Positions 7,901 to 15,705 of a stretch of 64,000 bases of DNA are shown piece by piece. Position 1 is the first letter of the stretch, and each line of letters opens with the position of its first letter. The notes beneath the pieces are model-generated. The model did not search any database, was not told the DNA's origin, and saw nothing but the letters and a program-made list of their open reading frames with translations. The DNA comes from Clostridium scatologenes. GTDB taxonomy: Bacteria > Bacillota > Clostridia > Clostridiales > Clostridiaceae. Position numbers and translations under genes: made by a program. The stretch is taken from positions 5,208,001-5,272,000 of the forward strand of contig NZ_CP009933.1 of the NCBI RefSeq assembly GCF_000968375.1, read 5' to 3'.

Positions 7901-10900
7901 CTAGTTATTGTTTACTTGAACAAGTTCTTTTAAATTTAATTGCTTTTCATAAATAGGTGATGTTACCTTTAAAAATTTCTTTAAATAAGCTTCAAAATTT
8001 TCAAGGACATCTTTAGCTTTTTGACTATTAGTAAATTGATAATGCTCATTTATAAGATCCTTTAACTTACTTATATCTCTAGAATTATTAACTGGTGTTG
8101 CTTCTACGGTTTTTCCATTACATTTATCTATAAAGTCACTTTTTTCATCTAAAACATAGGCTATTCCTCCACTCATTCCAGCTCCAAAGTTTCTTCCTGT
8201 AGGTCCTAAAATAACTACGGTTCCACCAGTCATATACTCACAGCCATGATTACCAATACCTTCTACTACAGCTTCAGCTCCACTATTTCTTACACAAAAT
8301 CTTTGACCTACTTTTCCATGAATAAATGCTTTACCAGAGGTTGCCCCATAAAGTATGGTATTGCCTGCAATAACATTTTCTCTAGGATCAAAAGAAGAAT
8401 TTGCATGAGGAATTAATACAATTTTTCCACCAGAGAGACCTTTTCCTACGTAATCATTGGCATCTCCATTAAGAATTAGTGTTAAACCCTTAACGAGAAA
8501 GGCACCAAAGCTTTGGCCTGCAGAACCTTGTAAATTAATTATAATTGTGTTATCAGGTAACCCCTTATTGCCATATTTTCTTGCAATTTCTCCACTTAGC
8601 ATAGCTCCAACAGTTCTATCTGTGTTTTTAATACTGAAAGCATGAACAATTTTAATACCATTTTCTAAAGCTGGTTTTGACATTTCAATTAATTTTTTGT
8701 CTAGTACTTCATTTATTTTATGATCTTGAGCAATTACATGTTTTCCTATGATACTTGATGGAAGCTCAGGTTTGTGTAATATTTGATTTAAATCTAAATT
8801 TTTTAGTTTACCTTCAAGTGTTTTTTCAACATCAAGAATATCTACTCGTCCAATCATTTCATTTAGTGATTTAAAGCCTAATTTAGCCATTAACTCTCTT
8901 GCTTCTTGAGCGATAAAAGTTAAATAATTAATTAAATGATCAGGAGTACCTTTAAATTTTTTACGAAGTTCAGGATCTTGAGTTGCAATTCCAGCAGGAC
9001 ATCTATTTAAATTACATTGTTTGCACATTATACATCCAAGGGATATAAGGGCAGTTGTAGCGAAACCATATTCTTCTGCTCCAAGTAAGGCAGCAATAAC
9101 AACATCTCGTCCTGATTTCAATTTTCCATCTACTTGAATAGTAACTCTGCTTCTTAAATTATTTAATAATAATGTTTGTTGAACTTCTGCAAGACCCAAC
9201 TCCCATGGAAGTCCTACATACTTCATAGAACTTATAGGAGAAGCACCTGTACCACCATCATGGCCACTGACCATAATTACGTCAGCATGTCCTTTAGCTA
9301 CTCCAGCAGCAACAGTTCCAATACCAATTTCAGATACTAATTTTACTCCAATTCGTGCAGTTGGATTTACATTTTTTAAATCAAATATTAATTGTGCCAA
9401 ATCCTCTATAGAGTATATATCATGGTGAGGTGGAGGAGATATTAAATCTATGCCTGAAATTGAATGACGAACTCTAGCAATTTCATCGGTTACCTTACTT
9501 CCGGGTAAATGGCCTCCCTCACCAGGTTTTGCACCTTGTGCCATTTTAATTTGAAGTTCACTGCAATTTACAAGGTAATTTGTAGTTACCCCAAACCTTG
9601 CTGAAGCAACCTGCTTTACTGAACTTTTAGCATCATCTCCATTAGGCTTTAATGTATATCTATCAGAATTTTCTCCACCTTCCCCTGAGTTACTAGTAGC
9701 TCCAATTTTATTCATAGCAATAGCTATAGTTTCATGAGCCTCTTTACTTAAAGAACCAAAGGACATACCAGAAATTGTAAAATGTTTCAAAATACTTTCT
9801 ATAGATTCAACTTCTTCTAAAGATATACTTTTTCTGTTTTTAAATTTTAGTAGTCCTCTTATAGTTATTGCTTCATCTACTTTTTCGTTTACATCTTTAC
9901 AATAATCCTTATAGAGAGTAAAATCTTTATTTTCAGATAATTTTCTAAGTTTTTTTACCACTATAGGATTTAAAATGTGATGTGTATTTTTACTTAAATC
10001 ATAGCTGTTTTGGCATGGAGAAGAGTGCCTTTGTATAACATCGTTTGCAATATCTTCTAATTCAATACATGAAATTCTTGTAGGAGTATGAGGAAAATAT
10101 TTATTTATTACATTTTCACTTAATCCTATGCATTGAAATATTTGAGCACCATTATAACTCTGCAATGTAGAAATACCTACTCTTGAAATAATTTTTAATA
10201 AACCTGAAGAAATTGCATTGCAGTAGTTTTTAAAACCTTCTTGTATGCTGCTTATATTTTTTATATATTTTTTATTCTCTATCATGTTAGAAATAGTGTA
10301 ATATACCATATAAGGATTAATAGCTTTTGCTCCATAACCTATTAGAAGAGCCATATGCATTACATCTCTAGCATCTCCAGTTTCAATTATTAAGTCAGCT
10401 GAAGTCCTTAATTTCTTTTCTATAAGATAAGCATTAACAGCACTTAGAGCTAACAAACTTGGAATTGGAGCATAGTATAAATTAATGGTTCTGTCACTCA
10501 ATATTAAAATGTTATAGCCCTTTAAAATACTTTCTTCGGCACGCTTACATAGATAAGTAAGAGCTTCTTCTAATCCATCCTTACGATCTGTTTCAAAAAT
10601 AATTGGCAGTGTAATTGCTTTTAAATCATCCTCATCAAGATGCTTAATGTCCTCCAATTGACTATTAGAAAGTATAGGATGTTTAAGTTCAATATATTTT
10701 TTATCTGTTTCTGTTTCAACTTCGTCAACAATTCTTCCATGAGTTCCAATATATTGAGTTAAAGACATTACCATAGATTCTCTTATAGGATCTATAGGTG
10801 GGTTAGTAACTTGAGCAAAGGCTTGCTTAAAATAATTAAATATAAGTTGTGGTCTATTAGACAATACAGCAAGAGGAATGTCCATTCCCATGGATCCAAT

Positions 10901-12385
10901 AGGTTCTTTACCGTTATCAATCATACAAGCGATTACTTTTCTTAATTCTTCTTCAGTATATCCAAATACCTTTTGCTTTAATAGTAGAGTTTCTGTTCTT
11001 ATGGATTTAGTTTCACAGTTTTGTCTTATATCATCAAGGGTTAGTTTGTTTCGTTTAATCCATTCAGTAAAAGGTTTTGACTTATATGCTGATTGCTTAA
11101 TTTCTTCATCAGAAATAATTTTTTGTTTTGATGTATCAATTAAAAATATTTTACCTGGTTCTACAAGACCTTTTTCTTTTATAGAGTTATAATCAATATC
11201 CACTACACCAGTTTCTGATGACATAATAACTAGGTCATCTTTTGTTATAACATAACGAGCTGGCCTCAATCCATTTCTATCTAGTATTACACCTGATTTG
11301 ATGCCATCAGTAAAAGCAATAGTTGCAGGACCATCCCAAGGTTCCATTAATCTAGCATGATATTCATAAAAAGATCTTTTATCTGTATTCATTGAGAAGT
11401 CTTTTTGCCATGCTTCAGGAATAAGCATCATCAGTGAATATTCTAAAGAATATCCATTTTCAATAAATAACTCTAAAGCATTATCAAGTGATGCAGAATC
11501 GCTTCCGCCAGGCTCAATAACAGGTAAAGTTTTTTTGAAATTTTCACCAAAGCTTTTAGAGTACATAACTCCTTCTCTGGCATTCATCTTATTAATATTC
11601 CCACGTATAGTATTGATTTCACCATTATGAGCTATATATCTAAAAGGCTGTGCAAGTTGCCATGATGGAAAAGTATTAGTACTATATCTTTCATGAACTA
11701 TGGCAATTGCAGTTTTTACATTGCTATTTTGTAAATCTAAATAAAAATCTTCTAATCTATATCCTAGTATTAATCCTTTATATACTATTGTTCTATGTGA
11801 TAAACTGCAAATATAAAAACTTTCTGTATTTGCTCTTTTAGAATTGTTAATTAAATTTTGTACTTGTTTCCTTATTATTAAAAGTTGTTGTCGAAACACT
11901 TTATCAGGTTGATTATTTCTATCTACAAATACCTGCATAATCACAGGTCTAGTAGCTTTGGCAGATTCTCCACAAGCATCTTCATTTATAGGAACCTCCC
12001 TCCATCCTAGTAATTTTTGATTTTCAGTTCTTAATACTTTTTCAAAAATTCCTTGACAAAAAAGCCTTACATTTGGTTCTCTAGGTAAGAAAATCATTCC
12101 AACAGCATAATCTTCTGGCATAGGAAGTTCAATTTCACATTTTTTAACCTCTTCTTTAAAAAAATCGTGAGGTATTTGAATAGTAATACCTGAACCGTCC
12201 CCAGTATTGGCGTCGGCCCCAACGGCGCCTCTATGCTTTAGGTTCTTTAGTATTTGAAGACCTTGTTTAAGTATAGAATGTGATTTAATGCCTTTTATAT
12301 TTGTAATAAAGCCAACACCACAGCTATCTTTTTCCATAGCAGCATCATATAATCCTTGTTTTTGTGGAAAATTGTTCTTATTCAT
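7901..12385 (-). CDS. gltB: glutamate synthase large subunit (GOGAT)
   Basis: Makes two glutamates from 2-oxoglutarate and glutamine. The 1494-residue protein shows the standard order: a class II glutamine amidotransferase with catalytic Cys22 (KDSCGVGF, after a short propeptide), a central domain, the FMN/synthase domain (SFGSLSKEAHETIAIA, GEGGENSDR, HDGGTGASPISS), the 3Fe-4S cluster segment GCIMCKQCNLNRCPAGIATQ, and the C-terminal beta-helix (GNTILYGATSGKAF, GGTVVILGPTGRNFGAGMSGG). No small subunit (gltD) gene is adjacent, so the electron-donating subunit must be elsewhere or replaced. GGGGG lies before the ATG. Confidence 0.97.
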   Translation of the reverse strand: MNKNNFPQKQGLYDAAMEKDSCGVGFITNIKGIKSHSILKQGLQILKNLKHRGAVGADANTGDGSGITIQIPHDFFKEEVKKCEIELPMPEDYAVGMIFLPREPNVRLFCQGIFEKVLRTENQKLLGWREVPINEDACGESAKATRPVIMQVFVDRNNQPDKVFRQQLLIIRKQVQNLINNSKRANTESFYICSLSHRTIVYKGLILGYRLEDFYLDLQNSNVKTAIAIVHERYSTNTFPSWQLAQPFRYIAHNGEINTIRGNINKMNAREGVMYSKSFGENFKKTLPVIEPGGSDSASLDNALELFIENGYSLEYSLMMLIPEAWQKDFSMNTDKRSFYEYHARLMEPWDGPATIAFTDGIKSGVILDRNGLRPARYVITKDDLVIMSSETGVVDIDYNSIKEKGLVEPGKIFLIDTSKQKIISDEEIKQSAYKSKPFTEWIKRNKLTLDDIRQNCETKSIRTETLLLKQKVFGYTEEELRKVIACMIDNGKEPIGSMGMDIPLAVLSNRPQLIFNYFKQAFAQVTNPPIDPIRESMVMSLTQYIGTHGRIVDEVETETDKKYIELKHPILSNSQLEDIKHLDEDDLKAITLPIIFETDRKDGLEEALTYLCKRAEESILKGYNILILSDRTINLYYAPIPSLLALSAVNAYLIEKKLRTSADLIIETGDARDVMHMALLIGYGAKAINPYMVYYTISNMIENKKYIKNISSIQEGFKNYCNAISSGLLKIISRVGISTLQSYNGAQIFQCIGLSENVINKYFPHTPTRISCIELEDIANDVIQRHSSPCQNSYDLSKNTHHILNPIVVKKLRKLSENKDFTLYKDYCKDVNEKVDEAITIRGLLKFKNRKSISLEEVESIESILKHFTISGMSFGSLSKEAHETIAIAMNKIGATSNSGEGGENSDRYTLKPNGDDAKSSVKQVASARFGVTTNYLVNCSELQIKMAQGAKPGEGGHLPGSKVTDEIARVRHSISGIDLISPPPHHDIYSIEDLAQLIFDLKNVNPTARIGVKLVSEIGIGTVAAGVAKGHADVIMVSGHDGGTGASPISSMKYVGLPWELGLAEVQQTLLLNNLRSRVTIQVDGKLKSGRDVVIAALLGAEEYGFATTALISLGCIMCKQCNLNRCPAGIATQDPELRKKFKGTPDHLINYLTFIAQEARELMAKLGFKSLNEMIGRVDILDVEKTLEGKLKNLDLNQILHKPELPSSIIGKHVIAQDHKINEVLDKKLIEMSKPALENGIKIVHAFSIKNTDRTVGAMLSGEIARKYGNKGLPDNTIIINLQGSAGQSFGAFLVKGLTLILNGDANDYVGKGLSGGKIVLIPHANSSFDPRENVIAGNTILYGATSGKAFIHGKVGQRFCVRNSGAEAVVEGIGNHGCEYMTGGTVVILGPTGRNFGAGMSGGIAYVLDEKSDFIDKCNGKTVEATPVNNSRDISKLKDLINEHYQFTNSQKAKDVLENFEAYLKKFLKVTSPIYEKQLNLKELVQVNNN

Positions 12386-12417
12386 AGTAAATAAATGCCC
12401 CCTTGTAATATTTGTGT

Positions 12418-12457
12418 ATAAGCATCACGCACAATTGAATAATTTCGTTCTGCTTAT
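12418..12457. promoter_or_regulatory. inverted repeat in the glutamate synthase upstream region
   Basis: ATAAGCA (12418-12424) and TGCTTAT (12451-12457) flank 26 bases about 35 bp upstream of the gltB start. This could be an operator or an mRNA hairpin in the leader. I find no T-box or known riboswitch core. The remaining intergenic DNA up to 12683 shows no gene. Confidence 0.3.
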
Positions 12458-12683
12458 TTCATTTTTCAGACTAAATGAGTGTTGGTAATTATTTTATCAC
12501 AGATGAATATTCATTGCAATATATAGATTGAAAGTTAAAGATGTAATTTTTATAGATTATTAAAGTGCATGAATGTAAATGTATACATGCAAAAAATGCT
12601 TAGAGCAATAGTAACAATTTTCAACTTTTATATTATTTGAAATAATGTAGAATTTAATGATGATTGGTGAAAGAAACGAATTC

Positions 12684-12733
12684 AAAAATAGCACATATCC
12701 AAATATTATAATATTTAGATATGTGCTATTTTT
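12684..12733. terminator. terminator of the spermidine synthase gene
   Basis: AAAAATAGCACATATC (12684-12699) and GATATGTGCTATTTTT (12718-12733) form a perfect 16-bp stem with an additional AATATT pairing inside the loop. Confidence 0.9.
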
Positions 12734-12773
12734 AAGTTAAAATTGTGTTTGTGAAAATTGAGTAAATAAGTAG

Positions 12774-13601
12774 TTACTTTGTTAAGTCTTCAACAAATTT
12801 TGGTAATACAAAGCAAGCTTTGTGAAGTTTTTTAGTATAATATTTTGTATCTATATCTATAGAATTTGATAGATCAACAGTTTCTGGATCATGTTTTTTA
12901 GAACCTACAGTAAAGCTCCAAAATCCACTTGGGTAAGTAGGTATACCAGCCATAAATAATTTAGTTATAGGAAATACAGCATTTGCATCATTATAAACAC
13001 GTTTTACTACTTCAGGTAAGTAAAAAGGTGTTTCAGTTTGAGCGATAAATATACCATCTTCAGTTAAGCAATCATATATTTCTTTGTAAAAACTTCCTCC
13101 AAATAATCCCTCAGCAGCGCCAAATGGATCAGTAGAATCCACTATAATTACATCAAATTCATTCTTGTGTTCATGAACATATTTGATTCCATCACCTACG
13201 AAGATTTCGCATCTTGTATCATCTAATGCACAACTTATTTCAGGAAGAAATCTTTTACATTCATTAATAACTTCTTTATCTATTTCGCATAGAACAGCTT
13301 TTTCTACTGAAGGGTGTTTTAAAACTTCTCTTATAGCACCACCATCTCCGCCTCCAACTACAAGTACCTTTTTAGGATTTGGATGAGTGAATAGAGGAAT
13401 GTGAGCAATCATTTCATGATATACATATTCATCTTTTATAGTTGTTTGAACTATACCATCCAGTAGAAGCATTCTTCCAAAACTATATGTATCAACTATA
13501 GCTAAGTCCTGGTATTCAGTTTTTTTTCTAACAAGAGTTTCCTTTATTTTGTAGGTCATAGCTGCATTTTCTATTTGACCTTCTTTTAACCACATATCCA
13601 T
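12774..13601 (-). CDS. speE: spermidine synthase (polyamine aminopropyltransferase)
   Basis: Transfers the aminopropyl group of decarboxylated S-adenosylmethionine to putrescine. The 275-residue sequence has the N-terminal beta domain (MDMWLKEGQ.., GRMLLLDGIVQTTIKDEYVYHEM) and the Rossmann domain with VLVVGGGDGGAIREVLKH, FDVIIVDSTDPFG and ETPFYLPEVVKRVYND. The ATG at 13601 follows a GGAGG site; the frame stays open further upstream but that part is low-complexity and not protein-like. No speD or speA is next to it. Its promoter region backs onto that of the spoIIA operon. Confidence 0.95.
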   Translation of the reverse strand: MDMWLKEGQIENAAMTYKIKETLVRKKTEYQDLAIVDTYSFGRMLLLDGIVQTTIKDEYVYHEMIAHIPLFTHPNPKKVLVVGGGDGGAIREVLKHPSVEKAVLCEIDKEVINECKRFLPEISCALDDTRCEIFVGDGIKYVHEHKNEFDVIIVDSTDPFGAAEGLFGGSFYKEIYDCLTEDGIFIAQTETPFYLPEVVKRVYNDANAVFPITKLFMAGIPTYPSGFWSFTVGSKKHDPETVDLSNSIDIDTKYYTKKLHKACFVLPKFVEDLTK

Positions 13602-13739
13602 AATACATACCTCCAAATTAAAAATATCATTTTCAAATCCAGCAAATAATATTATAACAGTGATTTTATAAAATGACAATTGGTATGTATAAAAATGTAT
13701 AATGTGGTAAAAATAAATAATGAAAATATAAGAAAAATA

Positions 13740-13768
13740 GGAGGAAAATAATTCCAAATAGAGAATAT
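13740..13768 (+). promoter_or_regulatory. sigma-H promoter of the spoIIA operon
   Basis: GGAGGAAAA (13740-13748) fits the sigma-H -35 consensus RNAGGAWWW, and AGAGAATAT (13760-13768) fits the -10 consensus RNNGAATWW, with an 11-bp spacer. Sigma-H drives spoIIA in Bacillus and clostridia. The placement implies a leader of roughly 250 nt. Confidence 0.75.
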
Positions 13769-13868
13769 TAAATAGGTATGTGATATAATTTTTAAAGTTA
13801 TTCCAAAGAAAATTAAAAAAGAGAAGGGGGGTAAGAGCGTCTTGCTCAGACTGTGCAAATATGCATAT

Positions 13869-14008
13869 ACTGTAAATTTATTTCATAATATGATTTACAG
13901 TCATACTACTACAAATGCCATAAAAGTAGTATGGTAAATTAAAGTTAAAGGAAAGCCTTTAACGCTAAGATTATTTTGGCAAGCAGTTACTATTTAAATT
14001 AATCTTAG
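13869..14008 (+). promoter_or_regulatory. hairpin-rich 5' leader of the spoIIA operon
   Basis: Four consecutive perfect inverted repeats occupy this stretch: ACTGTAAAT/ATTTACAGT (13869-13877, 13893-13901), CATACTAC/GTAGTATG (13902-13909, 13926-13933), GTTAAAGG/CCTTTAAC (13944-13951, 13956-13963) and CTAAGATTA/TAATCTTAG (13965-13973, 14000-14008). The last arm ends just before the GGAG site of spoIIAA. I do not recognise a known riboswitch. The structure could act on transcript stability or translation. Confidence 0.5.
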
Positions 14009-14023
14009 TAGAGCGGAGATAGT

Positions 14024-14359
14024 ATGTATTTGGAATTTGAAAGTAAGGATGATAAACTTATAGTTCATATGTCTGGAGAATTGGATCATCATAGTGCAGA
14101 GGAAGTAAGAAATAAAATAGACGATAGGTTAGACAGAGATAATATTGGAAAGTTAATAATGGATTTTGCAGATGTGAATTTTATGGATAGCTCAGGAATA
14201 GGTGTAGTTATCGGTAGATACAAAAAATTGATGTCTAAAAAAGGAATTATATGTATTACAAAAGCTGGGGGATCAGTAAAAAGGGTATTTGAGTTATCTG
14301 GAATATTTAAAATAATTAAGTTTTACAAAAATATTGAAGAAGCAGTTGAAAATATATAA
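14024..14359 (+). CDS. spoIIAA: anti-sigma F factor antagonist SpoIIAA
   Basis: A STAS-domain protein of 111 residues that, when unphosphorylated, pulls SpoIIAB off sigma-F in the forespore. The phosphorylation segment NFMDSSGIGVVIGRY at residues about 52-66 is conserved. First gene of the three-gene operon; spoIIAB begins 15 bp after its stop. Expression should depend on sigma-H from the promoter at 13740-13768. Confidence 0.97.
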   Translation: MYLEFESKDDKLIVHMSGELDHHSAEEVRNKIDDRLDRDNIGKLIMDFADVNFMDSSGIGVVIGRYKKLMSKKGIICITKAGGSVKRVFELSGIFKIIKFYKNIEEAVENI

Positions 14360-14374
14360 CGGGGGGATTAAAAA

Positions 14375-14803
14375 ATGTATGATAACATGATGAAAATAGA
14401 ATTTGTAAGTAAATCAGAAAATGAAAGTTTTGCAAGAGTTGCAGTAGCAGCGTTTGCATCACAGCTTGATCCTACCATAGAAGAGATAGCAGATGTAAAA
14501 ACTGCAATATCAGAAGCAGTAACTAATTCTATTATTCATGGTTATGAAAAAGGAGAAGGTATAGTAAAAATCGAGGCTTATATTAAGGAAAAAGAATTTA
14601 CAGTAATAGTTGAGGATGAAGGATCAGGTATAGAAAACATAGAGCTTGCTATGCAACCATTGTATACATCAAGACCAGATTTAGAGAGGTCTGGTATGGG
14701 TTTCACAGTAATGGAAACATTTATGGATAGTCTAGAAGTACATTCTGAGAAAAATAAAGGGACAAGATTAATAATGAAGAAAGTTTTTAAATCTTTAAGT
14801 TAG
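14375..14803 (+). CDS. spoIIAB: anti-sigma F factor and kinase SpoIIAB
   Basis: A GHKL-fold serine kinase of 142 residues that binds sigma-F and phosphorylates SpoIIAA. ATP-site motifs are visible: AISEAVTNSIIHGY (N box), VEDEGSGIEN (G1) and DLERSGMGFTVMETFMD (G2 and lid). GGGGGGA precedes the ATG. Its stop codon TAG is contiguous with the region carrying the sigF ribosome site, so translation is probably coupled. Confidence 0.97.
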   Translation: MYDNMMKIEFVSKSENESFARVAVAAFASQLDPTIEEIADVKTAISEAVTNSIIHGYEKGEGIVKIEAYIKEKEFTVIVEDEGSGIENIELAMQPLYTSRPDLERSGMGFTVMETFMDSLEVHSEKNKGTRLIMKKVFKSLS

Positions 14804-14812
14804 GTGAATAAT

Positions 14813-15568
14813 ATGGGTGAAGAAGCATTAAAAAAAGCAAATTATAATTATGAGGACAATCTGGAACTCATAAAGTATGCTAAAAATGGGAATAAAGATG
14901 CATTAAATAAGTTAATAGAAGTCAACTTGCCTTTAGTTTCTGCTATTAGTAAAAAGTTTTTAAACAGGGGATATGAATATGAAGATATATTTCAAATAGG
15001 ATGCATGGGCTTGGTTAAAGCTGTTAATAATTTTGATGAAAAATATAACGTAAAATTTTCTACTTATGCAGTACCTATGATTTTAGGAGAGATAAAAAGG
15101 TTTATAAGAGATGATGGTATGATAAAGGTAAGTAGAAGTGTGAAAAACACTGCGAAAAAACTTCATTATGCAAAGGAAGCTTTAACAAAACAGATTAGCA
15201 GGGATCCAACTATTGAAGAGTTATCTGAGTATTCAGGGATAGGTGTAGAAGAAATTATATTTGCTATGGAATCCTCTAATAGTCTTCAATATTTATATGA
15301 TACTATACATCAAGATGATGGTGCACCTGTTCTACTTATTGACAAATTAAGTGAAAGTAGTGATAGAGATAGTGAAATGGTGGACAGAATAGCACTGAAA
15401 GAAGCCTTGAAAAATTTAGATGTGAAATCAAGACAAATTATTATGCTTAGATATTTTAAGGATAAAACTCAAATACAAGTAGCAAAAATGCTTGGAATAA
15501 GTCAAGTACAAGTTTCAAGAATTGAAAAAAAGGTTCTGAAAGTAATGAGAGAAAATTTAAGTGGATAG
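14813..15568 (+). CDS. sigF: forespore RNA polymerase sigma factor SigF
   Basis: Sigma-70 family, about 251 residues, directing early forespore transcription. Region 2 (LINAVNLPLVSAISKKFLNRGYEYEDIFQIGCMGLVKAV-like text with DIFQIGCMGLVKA, FSTYAVPMILGEIKRF), region 3 (DPTIEELSEYSGI) and region 4 (SRQIIMLRYFKDKTQIQVAK) are all present. I prefer the ATG at 14813 preceded by AGGTGA; a GTG at 14804 in the same frame is also possible. Ends at an intrinsic terminator. No spoVA genes follow. Confidence 0.96.
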   Translation: MGEEALKKANYNYEDNLELIKYAKNGNKDALNKLIEVNLPLVSAISKKFLNRGYEYEDIFQIGCMGLVKAVNNFDEKYNVKFSTYAVPMILGEIKRFIRDDGMIKVSRSVKNTAKKLHYAKEALTKQISRDPTIEELSEYSGIGVEEIIFAMESSNSLQYLYDTIHQDDGAPVLLIDKLSESSDRDSEMVDRIALKEALKNLDVKSRQIIMLRYFKDKTQIQVAKMLGISQVQVSRIEKKVLKVMRENLSG

Positions 15569-15592
15569 GATACAATCTGTATCCTATTTTTC
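15565..15592 (+). terminator. terminator of the spoIIA operon
   Basis: ATAGGATAC (15565-15573) pairs with GTATCCTAT (15579-15587) followed by TTTTT; the 5' arm includes the sigF stop codon. Confidence 0.85.
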
Positions 15593-15680
15593 ATTTGGAT
15601 AAACACTGAAAAAATCTGGTATTTTAAAATGATTGCGTGTTATTACAACAATAGAAAAAAGAAAGTTAATTTCAAAAAAA

Positions 15681-15705
15681 TTAAAAGCGAAATATTCGCT
15701 TTTAA
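15681..15705 (-). terminator. terminator of the penicillin-binding protein gene
   Basis: An 11-bp stem (TTAAAAGCGAA and TTCGCTTTTAA, loop ATA) is followed on the minus strand by seven T. It overlaps the stop codon end of the gene. Confidence 0.8.

Noticed and set aside
12386..12683. T-box or known riboswitch upstream of glutamate synthase
   Set aside because: No conserved T-box bulge sequence or riboswitch core found; only a short inverted repeat.
13602..13757. N-terminal extension of spermidine synthase
   Set aside because: The extra 52 residues are Tyr/Phe/Ile low-complexity and cross the promoter area; GGAGG supports the ATG at 13601.
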